DNA of 8,704 nucleotides from CAZKEW01 sp964580435. GTDB taxonomy: Bacteria; Acidobacteriota; Aminicenantia; Aminicenantales; UBA8522. Below the pieces are notes generated by a model. It ran no database searches and had not been told where the DNA came from. It worked only from the letters and a program-made list of their open reading frames with translations. The position numbers were made by a program, and so were the translations under genes. The DNA lies in NCBI GenBank assembly GCA_964580435.1, contig CAZOKP010000103.1, positions 1 to 8,704 on the forward strand. Direction: 5' to 3'. This document shows positions 1 through 7,047 of the stretch, piece by piece (the stretch's first letter is position 1; the number at the start of each line of letters is the position of its first letter).

Positions 1-13
1 CGGGTTTTTCTTC

Positions 14-49
14 TTGACAATCCAGACTCGAATCGGCTATTTTTATAAT
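14..49 (+). promoter_or_regulatory. Possible sigma70-type promoter for the kinase operon
   Basis: A perfect TTGACA lies at 14-19. The AT-rich stretch after it holds TATTTT at 38-43 (18-base spacer, four of six matches) and a perfect TATAAT at 44-49 (24-base spacer, too long to pair with this -35). Either -10 would start the transcript about 50 to 60 bases before the kinase ATG at 113. The elements are seen directly; their use as a promoter is inferred, and the imperfect spacing keeps confidence modest. Confidence 0.4.
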
Positions 50-112
50 CACTTTCTATGAAAGGAACAAGGGACTCGGGCGGGGGAATATTGCCATTAT
101 TATAGACGACCC

Positions 113-1810
113 ATGAAAAAGATCGGCAAGTACAAAATTCAGTGCATCCTGGGGAAAGGCGGTATGGGAATCGTCTATAGGGCCCTCGACCCGGACATCG
201 AGAGGGACGTCGCCATCAAGACCATCCGATTCGATACCCTTACTGATGGAACCGCCAAAGACGACCTGATGGCCCGGTTCATTCGAGAAGCGCGCGCCGC
301 GGGAAAACTCGCCCATCCGAATATCATCACGGTCTACGATGTCGGCAAGGAAAAAGACATAACCTATATCGTGATGCAGTATATTGAAGGGCAGAGCCTT
401 CAAGCGCTGATTGATTCGGGGAAGAGATTCTCCTCCCAAGAGATTAGCGAAATCATGAGGCCCATTGGCGATTCCTTGGATTATGCCCACGCCAACGGGA
501 TCATTCACCGTGATATCAAGCCGGGGAATATCATGATCGACAGGTCGGGAAAGCCGTTTCTCGCCGACTTCGGCGTGGCCAGGATAGAGACATCGACCAT
601 GACTCAAGCCGGAACCACGGTCGGAACGCTGAGCTACATGTCGCCCGAACAAATCCAGGGGCAGACCGTTGACGGTCGGGCGGACATTTTTGCCCTGGGT
701 GTCATTCTTTACGAGCTCCTTTCCGGAAAAAAGCCATTTTTCGGAGACAATATCTCGACCATTGTTTATAAAATCGTCCACGAGGAGCCTCAGCGAATAA
801 CAGAAGTCAATCAGGACCTGCCCAGGGGCTATGAGCTGGTCATCAAGAAAGCCTTAGCCAAGAATCCTGAAGACCGCTACCAAACCTGCAAAGAAATGGT
901 CGCTGACCTCGAAAACTCCGAAAAAATGTTGGAGGAGACCCTGGCCTATGAAACAGAAAAAGCCAGGGCAGCACCGTCTGGGGCAAAAAGAAAGTTGGGC
1001 CTTGTCTTAGCTCTCGCCTTCTTCGGGATGGCTGTCCTCGCTGGAGGGGCCTATTTGATATTCTCCTCCAAATCGGGAAAGCCTGCCCAGTTCTCGCCAG
1101 GTCTGGAAACGCTGAAAAAAGAGGGGGTCAGCCCGGTCACCCGCTCCGCGGGGCCAGCCCCAGGACCAGCCGCCGTCAATGATGGCGGCTTGGCCAAGGT
1201 TAAGCAAGTCTTTGAGAGCAAGAATTATGAAGAAACAGCCAGGCAGGCCGAAGCTATTCTTGCCGCCCAGCCGACAAACCTGCCGGCCCAAGATTACTTG
1301 AAAAGAGCCCGGGCCGAAATCCTCGTCGCCCAGGTCGCCGCGATGGTCCAATCCGGAAGAGCGAGCTACAACGACGGGAATTACAGCCAGTGCGTCCAGG
1401 ACATGGAGAAAGTCTTGAAGCTCGATAAGGACGAAAAAGAGGCTCAGAAATACCTTTTCTTGGCGGACACGGCCCTGTCTAAAAAGGAGATCCTCGCGCT
1501 AATCGAGAGACAAAGGGTTGCCGAAGAGAACAAGGACCTGCTCACCGTGCTCAGCCAGGCGGGCTCCTCGGCTCTGGCCAATCAGCTGCAGTCGGAATAT
1601 AAACTGCTATTCAACGGGTACGACCAAATCAAATCCTCGGTCTCCAATATCTCGGTCAAATTCTCGAGCCGCTCGGAGGCCACCGCGAGCTTCTCTCATC
1701 TCTTGACGGCCGTCTACAAGAAGGACGGGAAGAAGAAAATTGTTTTTGAGGGTCTGAAGAACTGGCAACTGAGGAAGGAAGGCAGGACCTGGAAGTTCAT
1801 AGGCATCTGA
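113..1810 (+). CDS. Transmembrane Ser/Thr protein kinase (PknB type) with TPR-like and NTF2-like outer part
   Basis: This is a eukaryote-like (Hanks-type) kinase that transfers phosphate from ATP to Ser/Thr of target proteins. The catalytic domain spans about residues 7-267 and has every key residue: glycine loop GKGGMG (14-19), Lys36 in VAIK, Glu59 in helix C, HRD 132-134 with Asp134, Lys136 and Asn139, DFG 152-154, a Thr-rich activation loop (160-172) and SPE 177-179. It should therefore be active and probably autophosphorylates. One membrane helix (about 295-317) follows a basic stretch, so the kinase faces the cytoplasm and residues 318-565 face outward. That outer part has a Pro/Ala-rich linker, two TPR-like helix pairs (about 360-395 and 409-444) and a C-terminal domain (about 456-565) resembling an NTF2/SnoaL-like fold, in place of the PASTA repeats of PknB. 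The ATG at 113 is the only plausible start: the frame opens at 62 with no other start codon, and no strong ribosome binding site precedes it. It is first in a likely three-gene operon. Its target is unknown. Confidence 0.95.
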   Translation: MKKIGKYKIQCILGKGGMGIVYRALDPDIERDVAIKTIRFDTLTDGTAKDDLMARFIREARAAGKLAHPNIITVYDVGKEKDITYIVMQYIEGQSLQALIDSGKRFSSQEISEIMRPIGDSLDYAHANGIIHRDIKPGNIMIDRSGKPFLADFGVARIETSTMTQAGTTVGTLSYMSPEQIQGQTVDGRADIFALGVILYELLSGKKPFFGDNISTIVYKIVHEEPQRITEVNQDLPRGYELVIKKALAKNPEDRYQTCKEMVADLENSEKMLEETLAYETEKARAAPSGAKRKLGLVLALAFFGMAVLAGGAYLIFSSKSGKPAQFSPGLETLKKEGVSPVTRSAGPAPGPAAVNDGGLAKVKQVFESKNYEETARQAEAILAAQPTNLPAQDYLKRARAEILVAQVAAMVQSGRASYNDGNYSQCVQDMEKVLKLDKDEKEAQKYLFLADTALSKKEILALIERQRVAEENKDLLTVLSQAGSSALANQLQSEYKLLFNGYDQIKSSVSNISVKFSSRSEATASFSHLLTAVYKKDGKKKIVFEGLKNWQLRKEGRTWKFIGI

Positions 1811-1827
1811 CAAGAAGAGAGCGACCA

Positions 1828-1837
1828 AAGGAAGAGG
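1828..1837 (+). promoter_or_regulatory. Ribosome binding site of the SH3b-PEGA-NHL gene
   Basis: A purine-rich stretch with AGGA at 1829-1832, seven bases before the ATG at 1840, fixes the start of the second gene. It lies wholly inside the 29-base gap after the kinase stop codon, which supports co-transcription. Confidence 0.65.
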
Positions 1838-1839
1838 CG

Positions 1840-3786
1840 ATGAAAGCAAAGACAAGACTTCAGGTCGTGTTTGTCCTGGTCCTTTGTCTTTTCGTTCTCC
1901 TGCCCGGGCAGAACGTGGGAGCTGCCGGGATCAAACTGCGCGTCACAGTTGATAACGCCAACATCAAAGCCACCCCAGAGATTGGCAGTCCCACCCTGGC
2001 CAACATTCCTCTCGACAGCCTTCTGGATGCAGAAGCAAAACACGGGGAATGGTATAAAGTCACCCTCATGAGAGACGGAACCCAGATCATCGGGTATATT
2101 CACGAATTGCTGGTCAAGGAGGTCGCAGCGGGAGAATCACAGCCGGGTTTGAGTCCCGCAGGAGTTTTGAAATCCCAGGCTGAGATTGTCGCAGAGATCG
2201 AGCTCAGGATGGAAGATGACAAGAACCTCATCCGCCAGGAAAAAGACCTAGACAAGGCGATCAATGGCCTGAGGCCGCTGATTGCCAAAACGTTCAGCCT
2301 TGATGATCGCCAGAAGCAGAAGCAAATCGCCTGCGAGGTCTACCTCTGGCTCGGCCTGGGTTATGCCAAACAGGGCGACAACTTCAACGCTGTGAACGAA
2401 TTCAGGAATATGTTTGAAGTGGATTACGCCTTCGCGAAAGAGGTCACCCGGAATATTTATGATCCCGTAGTCAGCGGGTTTATCGAACACGCCGAAAAGC
2501 AGTACCGCGGTCTCCTGGTCGAATATACGCTGGAGATCGTGACCGAGCCAAAGGAAGCGAAAGTCAAGGTCAATGGTAAGGAAATCGGGCTTTCTCCCGA
2601 AGTCTACCGGACGACCATGCCCAAGTTCACGCTGGAAATCGAGAAAGAAGGGTTTAGGCCCATCACAGAAGAGATATTCCTCACCAAGGCCGTGGACAAA
2701 AAAGACTATGCTCTGGAGAGCATCGGCCGAACGCTCGCCCTCAGCTCCGAGCCGAAAGAGGCCAATGTGTTCTTGGATGGGGAGGATACCGGGAAACTCA
2801 CAGACTGCGAACTCCCCTATGCCCGCTATGGCAGTCGCACCATCCGGGTCAGCAAAAAGAACTATGCCGATTGGGAAGAAACCGTCCAGGTTGTGGCGGG
2901 ACCGGGCCCTCTTTCTCTGTCCGTCATCCTGGCAGCGAAGAACTATGTCTTCGCTCGAAAATGGGGCGGTCCGGAGAGTAAATTTTTCAAGCTCCCCAAA
3001 GCCATCGCTTTCGACACAGACGGCAATTTCTACGTTGTGGATGACAGCGATATCAAAACAAAAAAATTCGACTCCCAGGGCAACTTCGAGAGCAACTGGG
3101 GCGATTCCGGCCGAGAATTCAGAATCTTAAAAGACCCTGCCGGCATAGCGGTTGACAGCCAGGGAAATGTCTATATCACAGATGCCAAAAGTGCCGGCGT
3201 ATTCAAATTTAGCAAGACCGGGAAATTTGTCCTGAAGTGGGGAAAAGAGGGGACGCAACAGGGAGAATTGAACGCCCCTTCCGGTATTGCCGTCGACGGC
3301 AACGATGATATCTACGTGGCCGATTCGGGAAACCACCGCATCGTCAAATATTCTTCGCAAGGAAGCCTAAAAAAAACCTGGGGAAAGCAGGGCGCCGGGC
3401 AGGGCGAATTCACGTTTCCCTCGGGAGTGGCCGTTGATCAAAAGAATGAAATCATCGTCCTCGACCGCATCCAGGCGCAAAGATTCACCGGCGAAGGCCA
3501 GTTTGTCACCGCCTGGGGAAAGGCGGGTTCGGCCGACGGCGAGATGAAAGCGCCCATGGGCGTCTGCTCTGATGCGCATAACTATATCTATATTGCGGAT
3601 ACAGGCAATAACAGGATTCTAAAATTTAATCCCCAGGGCAGACTGATCACTCAATGGGGAACGGCCGGACGTGCAGAAGGATTGATGACAAGCCCGTTCG
3701 GCATCGCCGTCAATACCAAGGGAAGCGTCTTTGTCATCGAGAGGGATAGCAACCGTCTTCAGGAATTTAAAGTGGCCTCTCCATAG
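1840..3786 (+). CDS. Secreted SH3b - helical - PEGA x2 - six-bladed NHL propeller protein
   Basis: This is a non-enzymatic exported protein, probably a binding or scaffold partner in the cell envelope. It has a Sec signal peptide (hydrophobic residues 7-21, likely cut after VGA at 26-28). Next come an SH3b-like domain (about 31-97, a fold that often binds cell wall or peptides) and a helical segment with one TPR-like unit (about 105-225, YLWLGLGYAKQGD at 168-180). Two PEGA domains follow (about 229-297 and 298-366); both carry the pentapeptide EPKEA, at 236-240 and 304-308. The C-terminal half is six NHL repeats with conserved prolines at 386, 433, 480, 527, 572 and 619, each followed by a [GA]-[IV]-x-x-[DN]-like strand and a Y/F-[IV]-x-[DE]-like strand, forming a six-bladed propeller. 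It follows the kinase after 29 bases, so it may be the kinase's outer partner or substrate-side sensor (inference). No catalytic motif is visible. Domain calls are by eye. Confidence 0.9.
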   Translation: MKAKTRLQVVFVLVLCLFVLLPGQNVGAAGIKLRVTVDNANIKATPEIGSPTLANIPLDSLLDAEAKHGEWYKVTLMRDGTQIIGYIHELLVKEVAAGESQPGLSPAGVLKSQAEIVAEIELRMEDDKNLIRQEKDLDKAINGLRPLIAKTFSLDDRQKQKQIACEVYLWLGLGYAKQGDNFNAVNEFRNMFEVDYAFAKEVTRNIYDPVVSGFIEHAEKQYRGLLVEYTLEIVTEPKEAKVKVNGKEIGLSPEVYRTTMPKFTLEIEKEGFRPITEEIFLTKAVDKKDYALESIGRTLALSSEPKEANVFLDGEDTGKLTDCELPYARYGSRTIRVSKKNYADWEETVQVVAGPGPLSLSVILAAKNYVFARKWGGPESKFFKLPKAIAFDTDGNFYVVDDSDIKTKKFDSQGNFESNWGDSGREFRILKDPAGIAVDSQGNVYITDAKSAGVFKFSKTGKFVLKWGKEGTQQGELNAPSGIAVDGNDDIYVADSGNHRIVKYSSQGSLKKTWGKQGAGQGEFTFPSGVAVDQKNEIIVLDRIQAQRFTGEGQFVTAWGKAGSADGEMKAPMGVCSDAHNYIYIADTGNNRILKFNPQGRLITQWGTAGRAEGLMTSPFGIAVNTKGSVFVIERDSNRLQEFKVASP

Positions 3787-3810
3787 ACAAAACGGATTTA
3801 TTCCAGCGCC

Positions 3811-5388
3811 ATGATACTCAAGGTCAAAAGACTATCGGCTCTTCATCTTCTCCTGCTCTCGACCACTGTCCTGAGTGCCGTGGGGATCTGGTGGGGCCTC
3901 CCCAGCTATGTCGGTTGGGCCCCTGACGAGCTCATCCCGGACCGCATTCTCAAGGGAATGGATCAATTCTTTTCCAACGGCTGGAACGACAAGTATCCGC
4001 CGTTCCATCATTATCTCCTGAGTCTCATCCAGCTGCCGTTCTGGATTCTCCAGCGCCTTCATGTCCTGGACATATCCAATATTACCGTTTACACGATTCT
4101 TTTTTTTCTCACCCGGCTTCTCAGCGTGGCGATGGGAACGGCTCTCATCTATCTCATCTACCGGACCGGCCGAGAAATCTATGACCGAAGAGCCTCGCTC
4201 TTCGCCGGCCTGATCACCTCCCTGACGATCCCGTTCGTGTACTATTCCAAGACGGCCAACGTCGACATCCCCTATCTCTTCTGGCTTGTCTGGTCGCTCT
4301 ACTTTTTTATCCGCATTGCGAAAACGAAACAGATGAAATATTACCTTCTGTTCGCCCTGACAGCGGCTCTGGCTGTCTGCACTAAAGACCAGGCCTACGC
4401 CTTCTATGTCGCAGCACCATTTCTATTGGTTTGGGCCGACTGGCGCGAGAAGGGGCGAACTCAGTCCTCTCGGTCTCTCCTCCGCTTAATCGGGAGCAAG
4501 AAAAATCTCCTTTCAGCAGCCCTGGCCGCAGGACTCTTCCTCCTTATCCATAACGTAATTTTCAATCTGTCAGGTTTCATCCGTCACTTCTATGGGATCC
4601 TAGGTCCCCGCCGAAGGGTCTATGAGCTTTATCCCGGCTCCCTGATGGGTCGGGTCAGGCTCCTTGGTGAGACCATCGGACAAATCCAGGAGTGCTTTGG
4701 CTGGCCGCTCTTCCTGGTCTGTGCCGGAGGCCTCATCTGGTTTCTCGTCCAGAAAAAAAAGAAACCTTTGTTACTCCCCCTCTTGGCCTTTGCCCTTTCT
4801 TATTATGTTTTTTCCATCCACCTCCTTCTTTTCAATTTCGCCAGGTTCAACATGCCCATCTGCATCATTCTTTCTTTCTTCGGCGGATATTTCCTCTCTG
4901 ATACACTTGCAGCGCGCAAGCCGATTCTCGGGGCGGTGAAGGCGGCCGTCATTTTGATCTTCCTCTATTCATTTCTCTATGCCTTATCCGTGGACATCGT
5001 CATGCTCAAGGATTCCCGGTATGTCGCCGAGCGCTGGATAAAAGCCAATATTCAGCCGCATGCCCTGATTGGAGTCGCCTCCTATATCCAATACAGCCCG
5101 CGCCTGAGAGGTTTCCTCTGGAAGGAAATCCCTCGATCCTTGTCTGAATTCAACAGCGCGCCAAAACCTGATTATGTGATCGTCGACAAGGATTATGCCC
5201 GGAGGTTCAAGAACGGAACCGAGCCGTTCCTGTTTTTTTCGGGTTTCGACCGCCAGGGGGAGAGATATCAGCTGGTTTTTGACTATAAAACTCCCCTGCC
5301 CTGGTTGCTTCTCAATGATCATTTTATCATGAGTCAGATCAACGTCATCAACCCGGAGATCCAAATCTATAAGAAGGTCAAAGAATAG
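3811..5388 (+). CDS. Multi-pass membrane glycosyltransferase, GT39 / ArnT-like (GT-C fold)
   Basis: The 525-residue protein has roughly ten hydrophobic helices and a soluble C-terminal tail (about 400-525). The first outer loop carries the acidic pair Asp39-Glu40 (WAPDE) expected of GT-C enzymes, then KYPPFHHYLL (61-70), a motif common in this family. A second family-typical stretch has Asp152 in NVDIPYLFW, and TKDQ follows at 191-194. Members move a sugar from a polyprenyl-phosphate donor to a lipid, glycan or protein on the outer side of the inner membrane; donor and acceptor cannot be told from sequence. It starts 24 bases after the PEGA/NHL gene with only a weak ribosome binding site (GGA at 3794-3796), fitting a co-translated operon member. 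An unusual PknB/PEGA neighbourhood suggests surface glycan or protein glycosylation under kinase control, which is inference. Confidence 0.87.
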   Translation: MILKVKRLSALHLLLLSTTVLSAVGIWWGLPSYVGWAPDELIPDRILKGMDQFFSNGWNDKYPPFHHYLLSLIQLPFWILQRLHVLDISNITVYTILFFLTRLLSVAMGTALIYLIYRTGREIYDRRASLFAGLITSLTIPFVYYSKTANVDIPYLFWLVWSLYFFIRIAKTKQMKYYLLFALTAALAVCTKDQAYAFYVAAPFLLVWADWREKGRTQSSRSLLRLIGSKKNLLSAALAAGLFLLIHNVIFNLSGFIRHFYGILGPRRRVYELYPGSLMGRVRLLGETIGQIQECFGWPLFLVCAGGLIWFLVQKKKKPLLLPLLAFALSYYVFSIHLLLFNFARFNMPICIILSFFGGYFLSDTLAARKPILGAVKAAVILIFLYSFLYALSVDIVMLKDSRYVAERWIKANIQPHALIGVASYIQYSPRLRGFLWKEIPRSLSEFNSAPKPDYVIVDKDYARRFKNGTEPFLFFSGFDRQGERYQLVFDYKTPLPWLLLNDHFIMSQINVINPEIQIYKKVKE

Positions 5389-5405
5389 GCCCTGCAAATA
5401 GAGAA

Positions 5406-5494
5406 AGCGGCCGGTCTTCGAGCCTGCGGAAAACCGTTACAGCTTTGTTCTTGATTTGAGCGGCCGGCCCAAAGATAATGAGTTTCTTGGCCGG
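5406..5494 (+). repeat. Cluster of GGCCGG-containing repeats in the spacer
   Basis: The nonamer AGCGGCCGG occurs twice in direct orientation (5406-5414 and 5459-5467), and a third GGCCGG lies at 5489-5494. CCGGCC at 5464-5469 and GGCCGG at 5489-5494 form a six-base inverted repeat that brackets the candidate -10 element. The second nonamer lies inside the promoter spacer. This layout could be an operator or RNA stem; no protein is known to bind it. Confidence 0.4.
5451..5479 (+). promoter_or_regulatory. Candidate sigma70-type promoter of the Tat-exported isomerase-like gene
   Basis: TTGATT (5451-5456, four of six matches) and GATAAT (5474-5479, five of six) are separated by exactly 17 bases. 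A transcript would start near 5486, giving a leader of about 42 bases that ends in the strong ribosome binding site. The 139-base gap before this gene, against 24 and 29 bases between the preceding genes, supports separate transcription. Confidence 0.55.
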
Positions 5495-5516
5495 ACTTTC
5501 TAGAACAAACAAAAAC

Positions 5517-5522
5517 AGGAGG
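5517..5522 (+). promoter_or_regulatory. Strong ribosome binding site AGGAGG
   Basis: A consensus AGGAGG stands five bases before the ATG at 5528 and settles that start, which also gives a complete twin-arginine signal. It is the strongest site among the plus-strand genes and suggests good translation. Confidence 0.85.
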
Positions 5523-5527
5523 CCGAG

Positions 5528-6976
5528 ATGAAAAAAGGTCTAAAAAGGAGAGAGTTCCTCCATCTGGCGGCGGCTTCGGGCGCTTTTTGTTTGAGTGGTC
5601 CGAGCCTGTGGTCACTGGGCGCGAAGGCCCAGGGCTCGGGCCTCAAAAGCCCAGGGCCGAGGAGGACGCCCGCCAAGGTTGCCCGGATCTACATGGGAAC
5701 TGCGGACGGTCTCTGGCCCAAGCCGGGCCTGGATTTTCAAAAAGAAATTGCCTTTTACGAAGCCGAGTTCGCCAAATTGAAGGATGAACTCAGCGATATC
5801 GAGTTTCCGGTCGATGCCCTTGTTACCTCGGCAGAGCAGGTCAAGGATCTTAAGGAAAAATTGACTCCGGTGGACGGCATCCTGGCCATTCATTTCAACA
5901 TGGGCATCCTGCCCATCCTCCGGGAGCTCCTCAAAGTCGGTCAGCCTACGGTCTTGTTTGCCCGCCCCTATTCCGGACACGAGTGGACGGAATTTGGAGA
6001 GCTCCTGGAGCAGCCTTTGGGCGCCAAGCTGGAATCTATCCTCAGCAGCGACACGGGCCAATTGGCCGTGGCGATAAGACCTTTCCGCGCCATCCACTAC
6101 CTCCGAGAAGCCAGAATCCTGGATCTGACAACTTCAGATACTTCCGAGTTCGCCGCCAAAGCCAAGATGACATTCGGGACCGAGGTCAAACCGGTCAGCC
6201 TTGAGCGCGTGGTCGCTGTTTACAGCAGCATCAGCGATAATGCCGCTGCGGCCGAAGCCAACCGCTGGATGAAGGAGGCCGCGCAAGTGGTCGAGCCTTC
6301 CAAGGAAGATATTTTTAAATCTGCAAAACTGGCCTTGGCATTCGAGAAGCTTCTGGGTCAGGAAGATGCCGCGGTGATGACCGTGGATTGCTATGGCACC
6401 ATGTGGGATAAAACTATCAAGCTTCCAGCCTATCCGTGCCTGGGTTTTGCCCGGCTCAACAATATGGGATTCGGCGGCATCTGTGAATCAGACCTGCGCT
6501 GCGCCCTGACCCATGTCCTCTTCCAGGGTCTCGTGGGACGGCCGGGGTTTGTCAGCGACCCGACGGTCGACGAATCCAAGGGCAGCATTATCCTGGCCCA
6601 CTGCATGGGAACGCCGAAAATGGACGGACCGGCCAAACCTCCCGCTCCCTACAAAATCAGGACCGTCATGGAGCGGAAGGAAGGCGTGGTCCCTCAAGTT
6701 GAGATGCGCGTCGGCGAGAAGGTCACGCAGGCGATATTGGCCGATATGGACACCATACGCTATTTCACGGGCGAGATCATCGAGGCTCCGGTCGGCCTTG
6801 AGGCGGACAGGGGCTGCCGGACGAAAATCGAGGTCAGGGTTGATGGGGATATCACCGCCCTCTGGAGAAACTGGACGGCGGGGCTGCACCGGCAGACCTG
6901 CTACGGCGATATCACGAGAGAATTAGACTTCTTCTGCCGCTTCAAAAACATCCAGATGATCAATGAAGCTGCCTGA
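5528..6976 (+). CDS. Tat-exported protein related to L-fucose / L-arabinose isomerases
   Basis: The N-terminus is a twin-arginine signal: KRREFLHLAA with Arg7-Arg8, a hydrophobic stretch to about residue 31, and a likely cut after AKA at 32-34. The mature protein should be folded in the cytoplasm, perhaps with its metal, then exported. The rest (about 50-475) resembles the FucI/AraA isomerase superfamily, which interconverts aldoses and ketoses using a divalent metal. Candidate metal ligands are Glu320, Asp344 (or Glu349), His358 and His454. The 24-residue gap between Glu320 and Asp344 equals that of Glu337/Asp361 in E. coli FucI, and His358 to His454 (96) is close to His350 to His450 in AraA. 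The W..GLHR...YGD end (449-461) fits the family. At 482 residues it is shorter than FucI (about 590) and close to AraA (about 500). Known isomerases are cytoplasmic, so an exported one is odd; activity and sugar are unknown. Confidence 0.82.
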   Translation: MKKGLKRREFLHLAAASGAFCLSGPSLWSLGAKAQGSGLKSPGPRRTPAKVARIYMGTADGLWPKPGLDFQKEIAFYEAEFAKLKDELSDIEFPVDALVTSAEQVKDLKEKLTPVDGILAIHFNMGILPILRELLKVGQPTVLFARPYSGHEWTEFGELLEQPLGAKLESILSSDTGQLAVAIRPFRAIHYLREARILDLTTSDTSEFAAKAKMTFGTEVKPVSLERVVAVYSSISDNAAAAEANRWMKEAAQVVEPSKEDIFKSAKLALAFEKLLGQEDAAVMTVDCYGTMWDKTIKLPAYPCLGFARLNNMGFGGICESDLRCALTHVLFQGLVGRPGFVSDPTVDESKGSIILAHCMGTPKMDGPAKPPAPYKIRTVMERKEGVVPQVEMRVGEKVTQAILADMDTIRYFTGEIIEAPVGLEADRGCRTKIEVRVDGDITALWRNWTAGLHRQTCYGDITRELDFFCRFKNIQMINEAA

Positions 6977-6995
6977 ATGAACAGCTGCGTTTTTT
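6967..6995 (+). terminator. Weak intrinsic terminator after the isomerase-like gene
   Basis: AGCTG (6967-6971) can pair with CAGCT (6982-6986) across a ten-base loop, with TTTTTT at 6990-6995 three bases later. The stem is only five pairs and starts inside the last codons. A competing seven-pair stem, GCTGCCT (6968-6974) with AGGCAGC (6997-7003), would put the T-run in its loop. Its position after the last plus-strand gene, facing a convergent gene, fits a terminator. Confidence 0.4.
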
Positions 6996-7047
6996 GAGGC
7001 AGCCAGTCCAACAGGAATTCAAGCCAGAGTCGCCCCTAGGGCTGAGC

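Noticed and set aside
1..12. CGGGTTTTT at the left edge, like the end of an intrinsic terminator
   Set aside because: The upstream half of any stem is outside the window, so pairing cannot be tested.
56..781. Long minus-strand open frame (241 codons) opposite the kinase domain
   Set aside because: It lies wholly antisense to the conserved kinase motifs, and its product has no recognisable domain.
1876..1887. Possible lipoprotein signal (LVLC at residues 13-16) in the PEGA/NHL protein
   Set aside because: Leu stands before the Cys instead of Gly, Ala or Ser, and the Cys lies in the middle of the hydrophobic core; an ordinary signal peptide with cleavage near residue 28 fits better.
2573..3130. 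Plus-strand open frame of 185 codons inside the PEGA/NHL gene
   Set aside because: It is a shifted frame of a gene with clear domains; the product is rich in Arg, Ser and Pro with no domain pattern.
5464..5494. CCGGCC/GGCCGG hairpin as a terminator for the kinase operon
   Set aside because: The stem is six pairs with a loop of 19 bases, and the following sequence is ACTTTCTAGAA rather than a T-run; an operator-like role is more plausible.
5612..6097. Minus-strand open frame of 161 codons opposite the isomerase-like gene
   Set aside because: Antisense shadow of a well-supported coding region, with no motif of its own.
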